This document shows, piece by piece, positions 33,212 through 44,016 of a stretch of DNA of 64,000 bases. The number at the start of each line of letters is the position of its first letter. Position 1 is the first letter of the stretch. The notes beneath the pieces were generated by a model. The model saw nothing but the letters and a program-made list of their open reading frames with translations. It did not search any database and was not told the origin of the DNA. The position numbers and the translations under genes were made by a program. Source of the DNA: Ostrinia nubilalis (taxonomy: Eukaryota > Arthropoda > Insecta > Lepidoptera > Crambidae); NCBI RefSeq assembly GCF_963855985.1, contig NC_087093.1, positions 15,701,001-15,765,000 on the forward strand, given 5' to 3'.

Positions 33212-33505
33212 AGGTGACTGAGTTTCATCCGCCACTTCTTCTTACCCACACGTTGTTTAAACATGTTGTGCACCTGCCCATATGTTGTCCTGAAGTAGTG
33301 GTAGGGCAAGCAATATTTGAGACGTGTACAAGTGGCGCAATGGAAGGCAGGCGTGTTCGGGGCAGGGCACCGACGAGATGGTCAGACGCGGTGAGGAAGA
33401 CGGTGAGCGGTCCACACAGCTTATGACCACAGTCTGTGGGGGAACACTGCAATCTGTATGTGGTCGCGATTCTGATCAGTGAGGGGCCGAGGAAGAAGAA
33501 GACAA
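33212..33505 (+). mobile_element. Non-LTR retrotransposon C-terminal fragment, GAA-tail family
   Basis: The frame through 33318-33420 reads MEGRRVRGRAPTRWSDAVRK, a polymerase C-terminus similar to RTE-like elements but distinct from the WTDDIVKV family. It ends in GAGGAAGAAGAAGA. A sister copy at 33976-34131 retains GGSLHRAVHTAYEHYLW, so this copy has a short internal deletion. At 33212, GGTGACTGAGTTTCATCCG resembles the start of the LINE end at 39810. Confidence 0.7.
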
Positions 33506-33681
33506 TGCCCTGGAAAGGGTCTAAGTACTGAATAAGTTTTAATTTTTTGACAAAGGCAAGGTAGCCGTACAGCTTTTCTTTTTTCTCGAAACCCCCTGTC
33601 TCAAATGATACCGAACAATAAATATTTACATCGACTGTATGTTGAAAAAGGCAAAATTAAATATTAAAGGACAATGGGCAA

Positions 33682-33942
33682 AATGGTACCCGGCTCCAAT
33701 AGATATGTGTCTAGTATCGTTTGAAAGGTCTTACCAAGATGAACAACTTTTACTATGACCACCAAGCTCAGATCTGGTTGTGTACGAAGATATACATAGG
33801 TACTTTTTTGCAGAATGGTACCCGGCTCCAATAGTTATGTTTGTAGTGTCATTTGAAAGGTCTTACCAAGACGAACAACATTTACTATGGCCACCAGCCT
33901 CAGATCTGGTTGCGTTCGAAGATAAAGATACTTTTTGTGTAA
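33682..33942 (+). repeat. 132-bp tandem duplication (two units)
   Basis: Two head-to-tail units start AATGGTACCCGGCTCCAATA at 33682 and 33814. They share TTTGAAAGGTCTTACCAAGA and CTCAGATCTGGTTG with a few substitutions. Confidence 0.85.
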
Positions 33943-33975
33943 CTAACTAACCTAACCTAAGTATCATACAGTATG

Positions 33976-34131
33976 AAGGTGGACGCGCTCGGGGCAGGGC
34001 ACCGACGAGATGGTCGGACGCGGTGAGGAAGACGGTGGGCGGGAGTTTGCATCGTGCGGTCCACACAGCTTATGAACACTATCTGTGGTCGCGATCCTCA
34101 TCAGTGAGGGACCGAGGAAGAAGAAGAAGAA
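33976..34131 (+). mobile_element. Non-LTR retrotransposon C-terminal fragment, GAA-tail family
   Basis: Reads RARGRAPTRWSDAVRKTVGG, then HRAVHTAYEHYLWSRSSS and VRDRGRRRR, followed by GAAGAAGAAGAAG. It is a sister copy of 33318-33505, about 0.65 kb away in the same orientation, and more complete. Confidence 0.75.
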
Positions 34132-34268
34132 GTATCATACTCGTGTCCATCGTATGGTACTTAGGTTATGCGAGGCAGGAAGGGTTTACTGCTCCAGCAT
34201 CCTTCCTTAACTCTATAATTATTGATGGGGATAATTGTGAAATAAATATTTTTATTTAAAGAAGTACA

Positions 34269-34389
34269 ACCCCCTTATTAATAAAAAGTTACACCTAGGA
34301 AGAACCTTGGATTAAAATGACATTTCCATACCAAATGACAATTTAAGCCAGAGTTCAACTAGGGTGTAACTTCTATTAATAAAGGGGTT
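34269..34389. mobile_element. MITE, family G
   Basis: Inverted ends AACCCCCTTATTAATAAAAA and TATTAATAAAGGGGTT, extended inward by GTTACACCTAG / CTAGGGTGTAAC. Related diverged copies are at 38817-38915 and 41850-41980. Non-coding. Confidence 0.8.
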
Positions 34390-34447
34390 AAAGTTTTATT
34401 ACTTCTTAATGGTTTTATTATGGGTTGCTAAAGCGAATAAACCCACA

Positions 34448-34610
34448 AGACCCAATAAGTCCACCCACAAGATGGACCGACGACCTCATAAAGGTAGCGG
34501 GAAGGCGCTGGATGCCGGCCGCCACCAACCGGCCATTGTGGAAATCATTGGGGGAGGCCTATGTTCAACTGGATGTCCTATGGCTAAAATGATCATGATG
34601 ATGATGATGA
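34448..34610 (+). mobile_element. Short RTE-type LINE 3' end
   Basis: CCACCCACAAGATGGACCGA, AAAGGTAGCGGGAAGGCGC, TGGGGGAGGCCTATGTTCAA and ATGATGATGATGATGA are the terminal 160 bp of the ATGATGA-tailed RTE subfamily, diverged from the 25357 copy. Confidence 0.82.
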
Positions 34611-36224
34611 AAGCGAATAAAGGGCTAATAGCTCGGGTAGTTCATCGTAGGTATAATCCTTTCCTTTTCAATGCTTCTTTTAGTTATATTAATAGATTGT
34701 AGTCATAATACATACTCGTATACATGGATGATTGTGTTATACTTTCATTATAATACTTAGTGGAATTACTGCTTTCAAAACGTGAATTAGAACTGGCCCC
34801 ATAGCAGACATTTTCCTACATCTAAAGGCCTTTTAAAATATATATTGGTTATGGCTATTGGAGCGGGTACCACTTTCCATACATTTGTGCCCATTATCCT
34901 TTACTGGAGCTTTATTCTTGAAAGCTTTGTATCTCTCAAAAGGCTGCACTATAGTTACCACAGTAATTTCACGCATCATTAAAAGCTTTTGCTTTTAAAA
35001 ATGTAACTTTAAAGTTTAGTATACAATGTCAATTAAAATATATTTTCATACACAAAAACTAATCTATAAAAGAACCATAGCTGGGCATTAACTCGTTAAT
35101 CCGTTAATCGTTAATTAACGAAGTTAACATTTCTATTAACGGATTAACTTTTAAGTTAACTTTAAAAAATGTTAACGGACTCGTTAACTTCCGTTAAATT
35201 ATCCTAAGTCCGTTAATCGTTAATCCAGTACCTACTATTTACCAAAAATATACAGCAGGCACGCTGAAAACGCTAGAAAAACGCGTTCTGGGGTATTTTG
35301 CCTAATTTCCTTGGTACGAAATATATTTTTGTTTTTAACTATTTTTAGTTTCCCATTGTATTAAGTAGCAAAAACTAAGCTAATATATCTAAAAGGGGTG
35401 TCATAATTCGTTTTAGAAACAAAGTTATAAGGTCATGAATTTTTGGTAGCCAAGGAAATTATTATAAATATGTTTTTCTCTAAGTTTTCTTCTGTGGTTT
35501 GCTTTTTTTTGTTCGACCCATTTTTGTGTACCTTCGCGAGCAAACATAGCAATGAATATTGTATCATTACGACCTTTTTACACAACTAATGAAGATAAAT
35601 TCCGTAGATTAAGAGTTAAAAACAAGTTGTTCTATATCTATTATGATACCCATTTCTTAAAATGTAAATTTTAAACTTATTCCAATAAAGAAATACTCAA
35701 AATTTGACTTCACGCCGAATTTAAAATGGTCTTTTATAATTTCCTAGGCCATTTTATGACACGGAAAACAAGGAAAGTAGGGCCAAAGAAATTAGATTTA
35801 TGCCTAAAAGACACCACAGACAAAAACCTATTCACCCTATGCATTTACTATTTAAATCATGGGTTTACCCTTTACCCCTACAGACACTACATCTGTGTAA
35901 ATAAACAATAAAATTAATCCATTGTTTGCTGCAAAAAACCGTCCAAAGAAATTGACTTTTTAGTAAACAAAAACCCAAGGAGGGATCTAAATCAAAAACA
36001 AATAAAACTTTTGATTAACTTTCCCATAAAAATAGTTTTATACATGTAAATATAAAAAAACATGTGTTCGCCTGCCTGGACACAGAAAATTTACTGTTTC
36101 GGCGAAATACCCTCTGACAAGTACGTTCGGGCTTCCAGAACTTCCAGAACCCAAAATAATAGTTTTTGTAACCAGATCACTAACGACACTTGTTAGTATG
36201 TGTGGGACAATTCTTGCAACTGAA

Positions 36225-36550
36225 TTTAAGACCAGTTTTCCTCAACCGATTGAGCTGAAATTTGGTATACTTATGTAAGTACGATGACAATGCAATGTTA
36301 TGGTACCATTGAGCTGGTCTGATGATGGAGTCATGAGGTGGCCATAGGAAGGAACTCCTAAATGAAACGGCGGCATCGCATCGAATTTGGGTTCGTTGGA
36401 TTTGTCTTTTCGAGCACTTTAGTACTAGATGATGTCCAGGGTCCTGATGATGGAGTCAGGAGGTGGCCATAGGAATTCCTAAACGAAACGGTGGAAACTT
36501 ATCGAGTTGGGGTTTTGCTGGATTTTTCTTTTCGAGCACTTTGGTGCAAA
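36225..36550 (+). repeat. Interspersed repeat with ~124-bp tandem duplication inside the hAT-like element
   Basis: CCGATTGAGCTGAAATTTGG, GGTACCATTGAGCTGGTCTG and GATGATGGAGTCATGAGGTG are typical of a common lepidopteran repeat. The CTGATGATGGAGTCA to TTCGAGCACTTT segment occurs twice, at 36319 and 36443. Confidence 0.65.
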
Positions 36551-36594
36551 AAACTTTTTTAAAAACAAGCTTTTATTCTGAAATACAGTTGTAC

Positions 36595-36740
36595 TAAAAC
36601 GAAAAAAATAATTGAACTTATGCAAGGTTCAAATAATTTCGAAAGCTTATAGCGCAAACATAAAAGAGGAATAAATTCCATGCGCGATACAAGCTTTCGA
36701 AATAATTTGAACCTTGCATACAATTATTTTTTTCGTTTTA
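36595..36740. repeat. 146-bp inverted repeat within the hAT-like element
   Basis: TAAAACGAAAAAAATAATTG plus TGCAAGGTTCAAATAATTTC pair with GAAATAATTTGAACCTTGCA and CAATTATTTTTTTCGTTTTA. The arms are about 55 bp with a short loop. It may be a small MITE nested in the element; TA-like ends are present. Confidence 0.75.
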
Positions 36741-37084
36741 TTATCATGTGTTAACGGATTAACGATTAACGTTAACTTGCGTTAAATCTTGCGAAATGTA
36801 ACGTTTTAACGTTTAACGAAGTTAATTTTTTATTAACGGTTTAACGATTAACGAAGTTAACTATTTGATTAACGGTGCCCAGCTATGAAAATAACTAATT
36901 TACTGGGCTAAGCACTTAACTATGCAGGTACAGGCACATATTCCTTATTAACTAGTTACAATACAGGTCAAGTTTTCCCAAACACCAAGAAGTTTAAATA
37001 ATACCTCGTTGTACAACAATTTCTAGCCTAGCAACACGCTCTAGGCTTGAAACGGCAGGCATATTACGTCACAACTGTATTAAG

Positions 37085-37480
37085 ATATAAAATTTAATCT
37101 TCACCACTCCCCTGACCTCCCAAGGTCATTGGGGAAGGTCGCGGCCCTCCCTACACGGAGGGTGACGGCTAGAGGGGATTTTTCTATTATTTCTAACCTC
37201 GAGACGCCCTCAGAATCCGCGTATCGCGGGTAGCACATCTAATTATTATTCATTTTTGGAGGGAAGTCGTCTATGAATTTTAGATATTTATTTCCCCTTT
37301 TGTCTCTAACAACTGTCTTTTGTCTCTAACAATTGTCTCTTTATTATTGTTATTAATATGTAGATTCTAATTTTGTAATACCCTGGACAAAACATGTTGG
37401 ACTTGACATTTTTTATCGACCATTTTGTTACCATGTTTCTGAGCAAATAAATGATTTATTATTATATTATTATTATTAGT
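37085..37480 (+). mobile_element. LINE 3' end with ATT-rich tail
   Basis: ACCTCCCAAGGTCATTGGGG, CCCTCCCTACACGGAGGGTG, GAATCCGCGTATCGCGGGTA and CGACCATTTTGTTACCATG, followed by AGCAAATAAATGATTTATT and an (ATT)n run, look like a non-LTR element 3' UTR and tail. It abuts the MITE at 37485. No ORF remains. Confidence 0.6.
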
Positions 37481-37484
37481 CTTA

Positions 37485-37630
37485 CGCCCGTATTCACAAA
37501 CGATGCTTGCTTAAGTGAAGCAGCAAAACGAACGCACAGCGTTGAATAGAGCTTTGTGATTGGTTCGTGTGTGACCCTGTGCGTCCACGCGCACTGTGAG
37601 AACCAATAGTAATCTTTGTGAATACAAGCG
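37485..37630. mobile_element. 146-bp MITE, family B, TTA TSD
   Basis: CGCCCGTATTCACAAACGAT at the left and CTTTGTGAATACAAGCG at the right, flanked by TTA at 37482-37484 and 37631-37633. Same length and interior as 29115-29260. Confidence 0.92.
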
Positions 37631-38030
37631 TTAGGTTATCTAGAAGAGAAAGTTTCTTAGTGATAAGTCCACCTAAATTGTGCCTTATTTGTAAGTTTAA
37701 ATTGCAGAAAATCTTTATTGTGCGTCCTGCGACAGACAACAGTATTTCTCTACCAAAAGCATAGAATAATAATTAAGTGATGTGATTATTCTCCATTGTT
37801 AACCTTCGCAGACAGAATGTAGTCTTTAGAGTGTCATGGTGACTCATGGGGGTATTTGACTAGAAACTTAAGCATGCTAATGTATAAACTGTGGAATAAC
37901 AAACTCTACCTGAGTGGGAGACAAAGTAATATTTATAAGTAACTTATTACTAATGCGATTACACAACACCTTTAATAAAAAATACATATTTATGTAGGTT
38001 ATGGTTACTATATCTACGAGTATAATTCTA

Positions 38031-38497
38031 TACAGCGTGGAATTTTGTAATGTCACCTGGAGGAAAAGTACTCTTAATACTGTAGATAGAAAATTTTACT
38101 CAAAGAAAACATTCCTTTATTTTTTAAAACAAAGAGAACTGCATTCAAAGATTTTTGATTTTTTTTCGAAAATTCACTACCATACTATACTTTCAGTAAA
38201 TAATTAAAATAATTTAAGATTTCATGATTTTCCTTTCATTTAATTTATCAAGTTTGTTAGAGAGATTTCATCCATAAACTTAACCGTAACGATCGGTGCA
38301 ATAAAAATACAGGGTGTAATTTTTAACATATTTTAGTTGGTTCGATTCCCGGGTGTGGCATGCAAATTTTTGGAAATCTTTGAATGCAGTTATATTTCTT
38401 TTCAAAAATAAAGGAATGTTTTCTTTGAGTAATATTATCTATCTACACTATTAAGAGTACTTTCCCTTCAGGTGGCATTACAAAATTCCACCCTGTA
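38031..38497. mobile_element. Tc1/mariner-type MITE with ~118-bp inverted arms
   Basis: Left arm TACAGCGTGGAATTTTGTAA ... TACTCAAAGAAAACATTCCT ... CTGCATTCAAAG, with the reverse complement at 38377-38497 ending CCACCCTGTA. TA flanks at 38029-38030 and 38498-38499. The centre holds a second ACAGGGTGTAATTTT-type end (about 38310) and a B-box-like GGTTCGATTCCCGGG, so the loop may itself contain a truncated insertion. No transposase. Confidence 0.88.
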
Positions 38498-38552
38498 TAA
38501 TACCTAATATAACTCTTAATCAATAGGCTAGTTTCCAAAAAAAAAAATTGTT

Positions 38553-38768
38553 TTAGTCCGTCAATTTTAGTATAATAAACTATAACTAAGTTATGGTGCG
38601 TTGAAGTTCCGCGCGACGTCACAAAGTGCTGCACTTTTACGCACTCACTGACGTCACGGGCCTTTTTTTTCAGAACTTTGGCACGCCTAATCTCTTTACA
38701 TTTTCATTAGTTTTAAAAAGTGAAAAATACGTGTCGAGTAGTTTTTGATAAGCTAACTGACGGACTAA
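38553..38768. repeat. Short foldback element with CRE-like sites
   Basis: TTAGTCCGTCA and TGACGGACTAA are exact inverted ends 216 bp apart. Between them TGACGTCA-type sites occur at 38615 and 38649. A non-autonomous element is likely; family unknown. Confidence 0.55.
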
Positions 38769-38816
38769 TTAAAACTCTTGCTTTTTTACCCAGGCAACAT
38801 CCCTATTACACCCTAT

Positions 38817-38915
38817 CCCCCTTATTACAAAAAGTTAGACTCTGGTTGAACTTTGGTTTAATTGACTTTTCATTAAAGTGTTCGTCACGGGTTTAACTTT
38901 TTTGTAATAAGGAGG
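38817..38915. mobile_element. MITE, family G, diverged copy
   Basis: CCCCCTTATTACAAAAAGTT with AGACTCTGGTTGAAC at the left, and GGTTTAACTTTTTTGTAATA then AGGAGG at the right, match the layout of 34269-34389. Confidence 0.7.
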
Positions 38916-38919
38916 TATA

Positions 38920-39810
38920 TGTTATTCTTATGTATAAACAATAATAAGTACTGGAAAGATTTATCAAAATCCATTCAGTTTTTTATTTATTTCCATCTGC
39001 CATCCTCACAAACTTTCTCATTTAAATTATTAGTAAGTAAAAATATTTTTTAACTATAACAATGAAAAAATAACAAAAGCTGTCTAAAGAGCTTCTTACA
39101 TAGTCTTATTTTCCAGGCCGTAACAATGTTCCAGACAGAACTTCTTTTTAAATATTAAAAGCACCTGAAGCTTTACCTAGAAACGAAAGCACTTACCAGA
39201 TTCTCAGTAACTCAGACTGTTTGGTTAATTTAAAGGTATAGTTAAAGATCACATGCTTAAAAAAGCCTATTATACAACTCGAGATTTTCTTAATGATAAG
39301 TCATCCTGGGAGTAGGATTATGGTCCTCTCATGCTCGCACTAAAAAGAATTAAAATGAAAAGTAATATTGTATAAACTAATAATAATTTGTCAAATGTTA
39401 TAGTGTCATGCTTCTCAATCTGGACTGTTACTTAGCTTTATTATTAGTTTTTTTTTTAAAGAGATAACTTGGCATTGTCATTCTCACTAAAATGTCTCTG
39501 GGGTGGTGGCGTAGTGAGGCGGGTCGTTACATTCCCTCTAATATGGTCGAGTGAAGCGATGGCTGGTTCACTCGTCATGTCTGTGAACAGGCGTTGCTTT
39601 CGGGGACTGGTCAATCCAAGTTATTCAAATTTATGTATGCGAGTCATTTCTACTAGTACCTTAATATGTAAGTCACTACCTTGTTTAATATACCACGCAA
39701 TCTTGTATACCCATTCTTATGATACACCATACAAGAATGCATGGTAAATTCAGTGAACTGCTCCTGAATCGAATGTACCTACTACTACTATTTCTATTTA
39801 TTTATATTAA
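38920..39810. other. Unannotated DNA
   Basis: A 92-codon plus frame at 39469 (start MALSFSLKCLWGGG) has no recognisable domain, and its GC-richer first half could be part of an unknown repeat. Nothing else is supported. Confidence 0.35.
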
Positions 39811-39990
39811 CCGGCAGAGAGTGGTGACTGAGTTTGTTGCGGCGCTTCTTCTCAGCACTTGCCAAATGTTGGTCTCGAAGCGCTGGTAGGGTAAAAAGAT
39901 TATGAGACATGTAGAGGCTCCTTAAGAGCATATGACGATTTGTAAGAACTATTTATTAGTCTAAACAAATAAAGAAATTTTGACTTTTGA
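39810..39990 (+). mobile_element. LINE 3' UTR fragment
   Basis: GGTGACTGAGTTTGTTGCGG, TTCTTCTCAGCACTTGCCAA, AGAGGCTCCTTAAGAGCAT and AACAAATAAAGAAATTTTGA, with a TTTTGACTTTTGAC tail. Second copy at 11025-11180. Confidence 0.78.
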
Positions 39991-40043
39991 CTTTTTTTTT
40001 ACTTTTGGTGCCCTTGACGACATCAAATTCACGAAATATACAA

Positions 40044-40638
40044 GTAGGGAGCTGTAACAGAGGAGGGTTGACATTGTCGATTTTTTTGGAACTTATTAAC
40101 TACTATAGATCTAACTTATTAACTATAGATCGTTTCATCCACGAAGACGCGCCCCACCATTCTTCAACGAATGTTCGACTGTTATCGGTACACGCAAAAT
40201 TATCAATGAATGCATAACATTAACATGCATTAACGCACACTACAATAATGACGCTCGGATCTAAATCCCCGCATCTCGCGTTTCCCTCGATCAAAAATTG
40301 TTGGGGCGCGTCTTCGTGGATCTTTGCGCGTTTTTAGTTCAAGTCTCGAGCTACCAAATGCGCGCTTGATAGTTAATAAGTTGCCAAAAATGTTTTTTCA
40401 AAATTTTATTCTACCGTTTTATCGGCGTGATTAATATACATAGGTACCTCCATAAAATTACAGCTCTCTAGTGCCAATAGTTTCCAAGCAAAACCTCGGA
40501 CGGACAGACAGACAGACAGACGGACAGACAGACAGACAGACATGACGAAACTATAAGGGTTCCTTGTCGGGGCTACGGAACCCTAAAAATTGATAATTCA
40601 CAACTCTCCTCTGTAACAACTCACTTCGGTCTCCCCTA
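40044..40638. mobile_element. Inverted-repeat element, family H, with (GACA)n
   Basis: Left TAGGGAGCTGTAACAGAGGA with TTGACATTGTCGATTTTTTT, and right CTCTCCTCTGTAACAACTCA with CGGTCTCCCCTA, form imperfect inverted ends. An internal pair GATCGTTTCATCCACGAAGA / TCTTCGTGGATC is also inverted. A (GACA)n run (about 40503-40542) is followed by the palindromic GGGTTCC...GGAACCC motif of a common lepidopteran repeat, probably a nested insertion. A smaller copy lies at 56642-56838. Confidence 0.65.
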
Positions 40639-40639
40639 C

Positions 40640-41845
40640 AAACGACGGCATGTCAAACTAAACACTGTAGAGTATTATTTACTTGTAATACGGGCGAATT
40701 TGCAACAATATGTAGAGTTTGATGTGCTGTCATCTGTCCTTACAATAAACATACATAAATGTAATAAGTAGGTATACTTTGCGCTCCCCTCGAAAGGTTT
40801 TCCCCGTCTGGACCTTTCGTATTCTAAGTTGAGATAGTGGAACTGTATTGTAAACTAAAAGTGATTTTATTGTCGGTATTGTATGCTGTTTGGTATGTAC
40901 CTTAAAAACTTAGTTTCTTTAAGTTATCTACCTTCAAAATTTCAGATACAATAAAAAAAAAACAATGATGTAAGTATATTACTAGTGTTTATAGGTAACT
41001 TTGATTGACTTTGATTAGAGTTGGTCTCTTTTGACCAAGAGGCTATGGGTTCGAATGCAAGGTGGGGCATGAAATTAAACATTTCTGAAATTGTGTTAAA
41101 ATTTTATGGAGATAGATCAAATAAAATAAAATTATAGTAAGTATGAGTAGTACACTCTACGAGTAGTTGAGGAGTTCGAATATAAATGAGTTTTGATCGG
41201 AAGATTAGAATGAGATTTGGGGGATTTGCTTGACGAATTCCTAATGTAGTTACTTTCACAGGATATTAATTAAGCTAGAGACATACAATCCCAGAATGAA
41301 GTAACTTGTTTGTGGTTTATACGACATGATGTCATTGTGGTGAGACAGGCCATTTACGAGACTTATGAGATGAAATAATTATGCAAATAATGATACAATA
41401 AGCTTTCTGTCTAGCGAGAGACAAAATGTTTAACGTATGAAAAGCAAAAAGGTAGGTAAAATGTTACAATAAATTACAATGTGATTTGTTTAAATGATTC
41501 CAGTTACTCCCCCTTACTATAAATTTTTCATATTCATGACAAGGGGAATTAATATTTTACTCAGAACTTAGGTAAGTGTTTCTCAATAATTCTGTCTGGT
41601 TTCGATAGGTTGGAATCCTAGACGTTAAATTCAATTTGTTATTCTATGAATGAATGATATAATTGCTTTGCGTCTTCAATTTAGTAGTTATTATAAACAT
41701 GAAAGACTGTCTAGAATTCTAGATCCACCATAAACCATTAGAAAACTGTTTCTTGCGTTTACAGTTACAGAGGAAAAAATATTAAAATATTTAATACTAT
41801 CGAAACAATTTTCATAGATTTTGGAATTTATTAATTTTGACATAA
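40640..41845. other. Unannotated DNA
   Basis: AT-rich, with no supported ORF. TGGGTTCGAATGCAAGG near 41047 resembles a B box but has no tRNA fold around it. Confidence 0.4.
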
Positions 41846-41849
41846 TAAA

Positions 41850-41980
41850 CCCCCATTATTACAAAAAGTTAGACTCTAGTTAAACTCTGGTATCATACTC
41901 GTAAATTTAAATTGACATTTAGTATGGAAATGTAATTTTGAACCAGTATTCGTCTCGGGTTAATTTTTTTTTAATATTAT
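41850..41980. mobile_element. MITE, family G, diverged copy
   Basis: CCCCCATTATTACAAAAAGT, TAGACTCTAGTTAAACTCTG and, inverted at the right, CGGGTTAATTTTTTTTTAAT follow family G order. The right end is degraded. Confidence 0.55.
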
Positions 41981-41984
41981 TATC

Positions 41985-44015
41985 TTACATTAGTACCTGT
42001 TAGAACTTATTGTGGTAGTTATCTTCAAATGGCAGCAAGTCCTCGATTACAATCCTTGATGCCTGTTGGTTCAAAAAGATGTTGGCTTATGTCACAATTC
42101 AAACATCTGACAGTCTTGACATCTCTTTCCGCTCCATTGTGCATTGTCATCACAAATTATTGTTTCCCATTTTTAACTGCCTTTTGTGAATTCTCTTGAT
42201 CCGGTCATACGTCGTTGTTTGGGTTGATTTTAATGTTAAGTATCAGATATTACGTTTGGTAGACTAGTAGTGTAATGGACTTATAATAAATTATATCTTT
42301 TACAAGATAGAGAAGAAAAGAAGAATGATAGAGGAACAAAAAAATAAGACCTTGAAGGAAATTTTTTCTCAAATTTAAATTGCAAAATTCTTTCAGTCTT
42401 GTAAGGTGTTAAAGATAATGAGAAAGTCCAATTTGACCTTCATCTGTGAAAACTTTGTTAATTAGAAAAAACATTGAATGATTTACAAAATATAGGTAAC
42501 ACGGTGTAATTTCTACTTAGCAACATTGCTTAGAATTGAAATATTTTGAAAGAAAATGAAAAGCCCGGGCCTATAGCAATTTTGTAAATAAGATAAGACT
42601 ACAATGAAAAGCTATTGAAAATATTGAAATAGAAACTTGATCTCAATTTAGTTGTCAGTTAAATATAAGTTGGTGTATATTTAAGCATAGTTCGGTGTCT
42701 AGACTAAAATATGTTCCTCGCCATTGCCTAGAATATTCGGTCCAATTATTGGTAATTATGTACCTTTGTAATGTCCTGGGAGAAAGTTAAATTTATCAGA
42801 AGAAACATAGAGGGTTCGAAGTGTTGCAGCAGTGGGAAAGAGAGGTACTTTTACTAGCAACCGTTTTAGTACCGAATATACAAAGGCACTTAAGCACTTA
42901 ATAATATTTTGATCTACGCGAGTGGAACCGCGAGTAATGCCCATTATTATTTCGTCCCTACAACATTCCGCTACGGCCTTTGTTTTACCAACCTTGAGAT
43001 GTTCTTTGCTTTTTGCCAGTCGAGAACCTTGTATTCCGCATAATTACTTATAGGCGCACGACTCACTGATTAATATTAAATTGATAATCACTAAGCACAT
43101 CACATGTCTTCGAGTTATCACAGAATTTGGGCCAAATTATAACGATAGGCATTCCTAAATTCACGTGCGATCTAATGAGGACGAATTACGATTAGATAAA
43201 AGAAAATACAATTTCAAACATTACATCAGTTTATTGGTTCGTAAATAACGTTAGGGGTCTATTCTGAGAAACGGCTTTGACATTGGATTTCATCGTCTGG
43301 CTGATAGTCGCATACCAAGGTCTAGTTAGAGTCAAATGTATGGATTTTTAGGAATAGGTCTACGTAAAGTTTTCTCTATAAAATGTAACATAGATTTACC
43401 GGTTATAATTTGAGATCGCTTCGCTACATCCCATAATGTTAAAAATATGACAGCCCAATGCCTGATCATGTCAGATTCAATTAAAAAACAAGTTTTTTTT
43501 AAAGTGCCCTGATTTTTCTCCTACAGTGAGCCTGGAAATGATCCGTTACATTATTGAACTCATTTAGTTGATACTAAAAGGTTAACGAACCCTAATGTAA
43601 TTTAACCTAGATATTTGGTATTTTAATTATCTTTATCACACAAAACAAATAGAGTGCGCCTTAATAAGTGTTTAACACAAAAAAGTAGTATCAAACGTAA
43701 GAATTTGTGATCTATTTTGGCTTCAGCTGAAAACTAATTAGGTAATTTATCCTGTGAACTGCTGACTTTGTAGGTACCTATTTTATAGTCTCCAACGTTC
43801 ATAACTATTACACAGTGAAGTCGCAATGGCCGGTGCTATCTTTAATTATATCGTGCGACCTCTGTCTTTGTTGTTGCTCAAATGTCAAACTCATAAAACA
43901 AGCGTCAAACCCGCAACATTGAGGCGCCCCCGAGTTCACTCCATTACTATATTGCACAGAGGATAACTCACCTGCGTGGGTAGTATTAAAAAATTAAGGC
44001 GACAATTGCTCTACA
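41985..44015. other. Unannotated DNA, mostly single-copy within the window
   Basis: No transposon ends recognised. A 42-codon minus-strand frame near 42040-42165 contains RCLNCDISQHLF but has no splice context that I can support. Slightly GC-richer around 43800-43975. Could be intronic or intergenic. Confidence 0.35.
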
Positions 44016-44016
44016 G

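Larger units (their letters stand above)
33664..34904. mobile_element. Composite element with inverted ends, carrying other insertions
   Basis: TAAAGGACAATGGGCAAAAT and GGTACCCGGCTCCAATAG at the left are repeated in inverted form at the right as CTATTGGAGCGGGTACC and GCCCATTATCCTTTA, with a 15-bp indel. Between them are a 132-bp tandem duplication, a GAA-tailed LINE fragment, a MITE and an RTE tail. The inverted ends suggest an old transposon that collected later insertions. Termini and TSD are not certain. Confidence 0.5.
35076..36887. mobile_element. hAT-like non-autonomous element (1.8 kb), 8-bp TSD
   Basis: Left terminus CATAGCTGGGCATTAACTCG and right terminus CGGTGCCCAGCTATG are inverted. 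Subterminal regions on both sides are packed with GTTAAC/CGTTAA repeats. Flanks are AAAAGAAC (35068-35075) and AAAATAAC (36888-36895), an 8-bp duplication with one mismatch, as in the hAT superfamily. The interior contains other repeats and no recognisable transposase; the 61-codon frame at 35726 shows no hAT motif. Confidence 0.82.

Noticed and set aside
35726..35911. Possible transposase remnant in the hAT-like element
   Set aside because: No hAT dimerisation or BED zinc-finger motif is visible in the 61-codon frame, and neighbouring frames are full of stops.
39469..39747. 92-codon plus ORF as a gene
   Set aside because: No recognisable domain, signal or splice context. The peptide looks random and one such ORF is expected by chance in 64 kb.
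42037..42165. Short minus ORF with CLNC...C pattern as a zinc-binding exon
   Set aside because: Only 42 codons, no clear acceptor/donor pair, and no second metal-ligand pair in a standard spacing.
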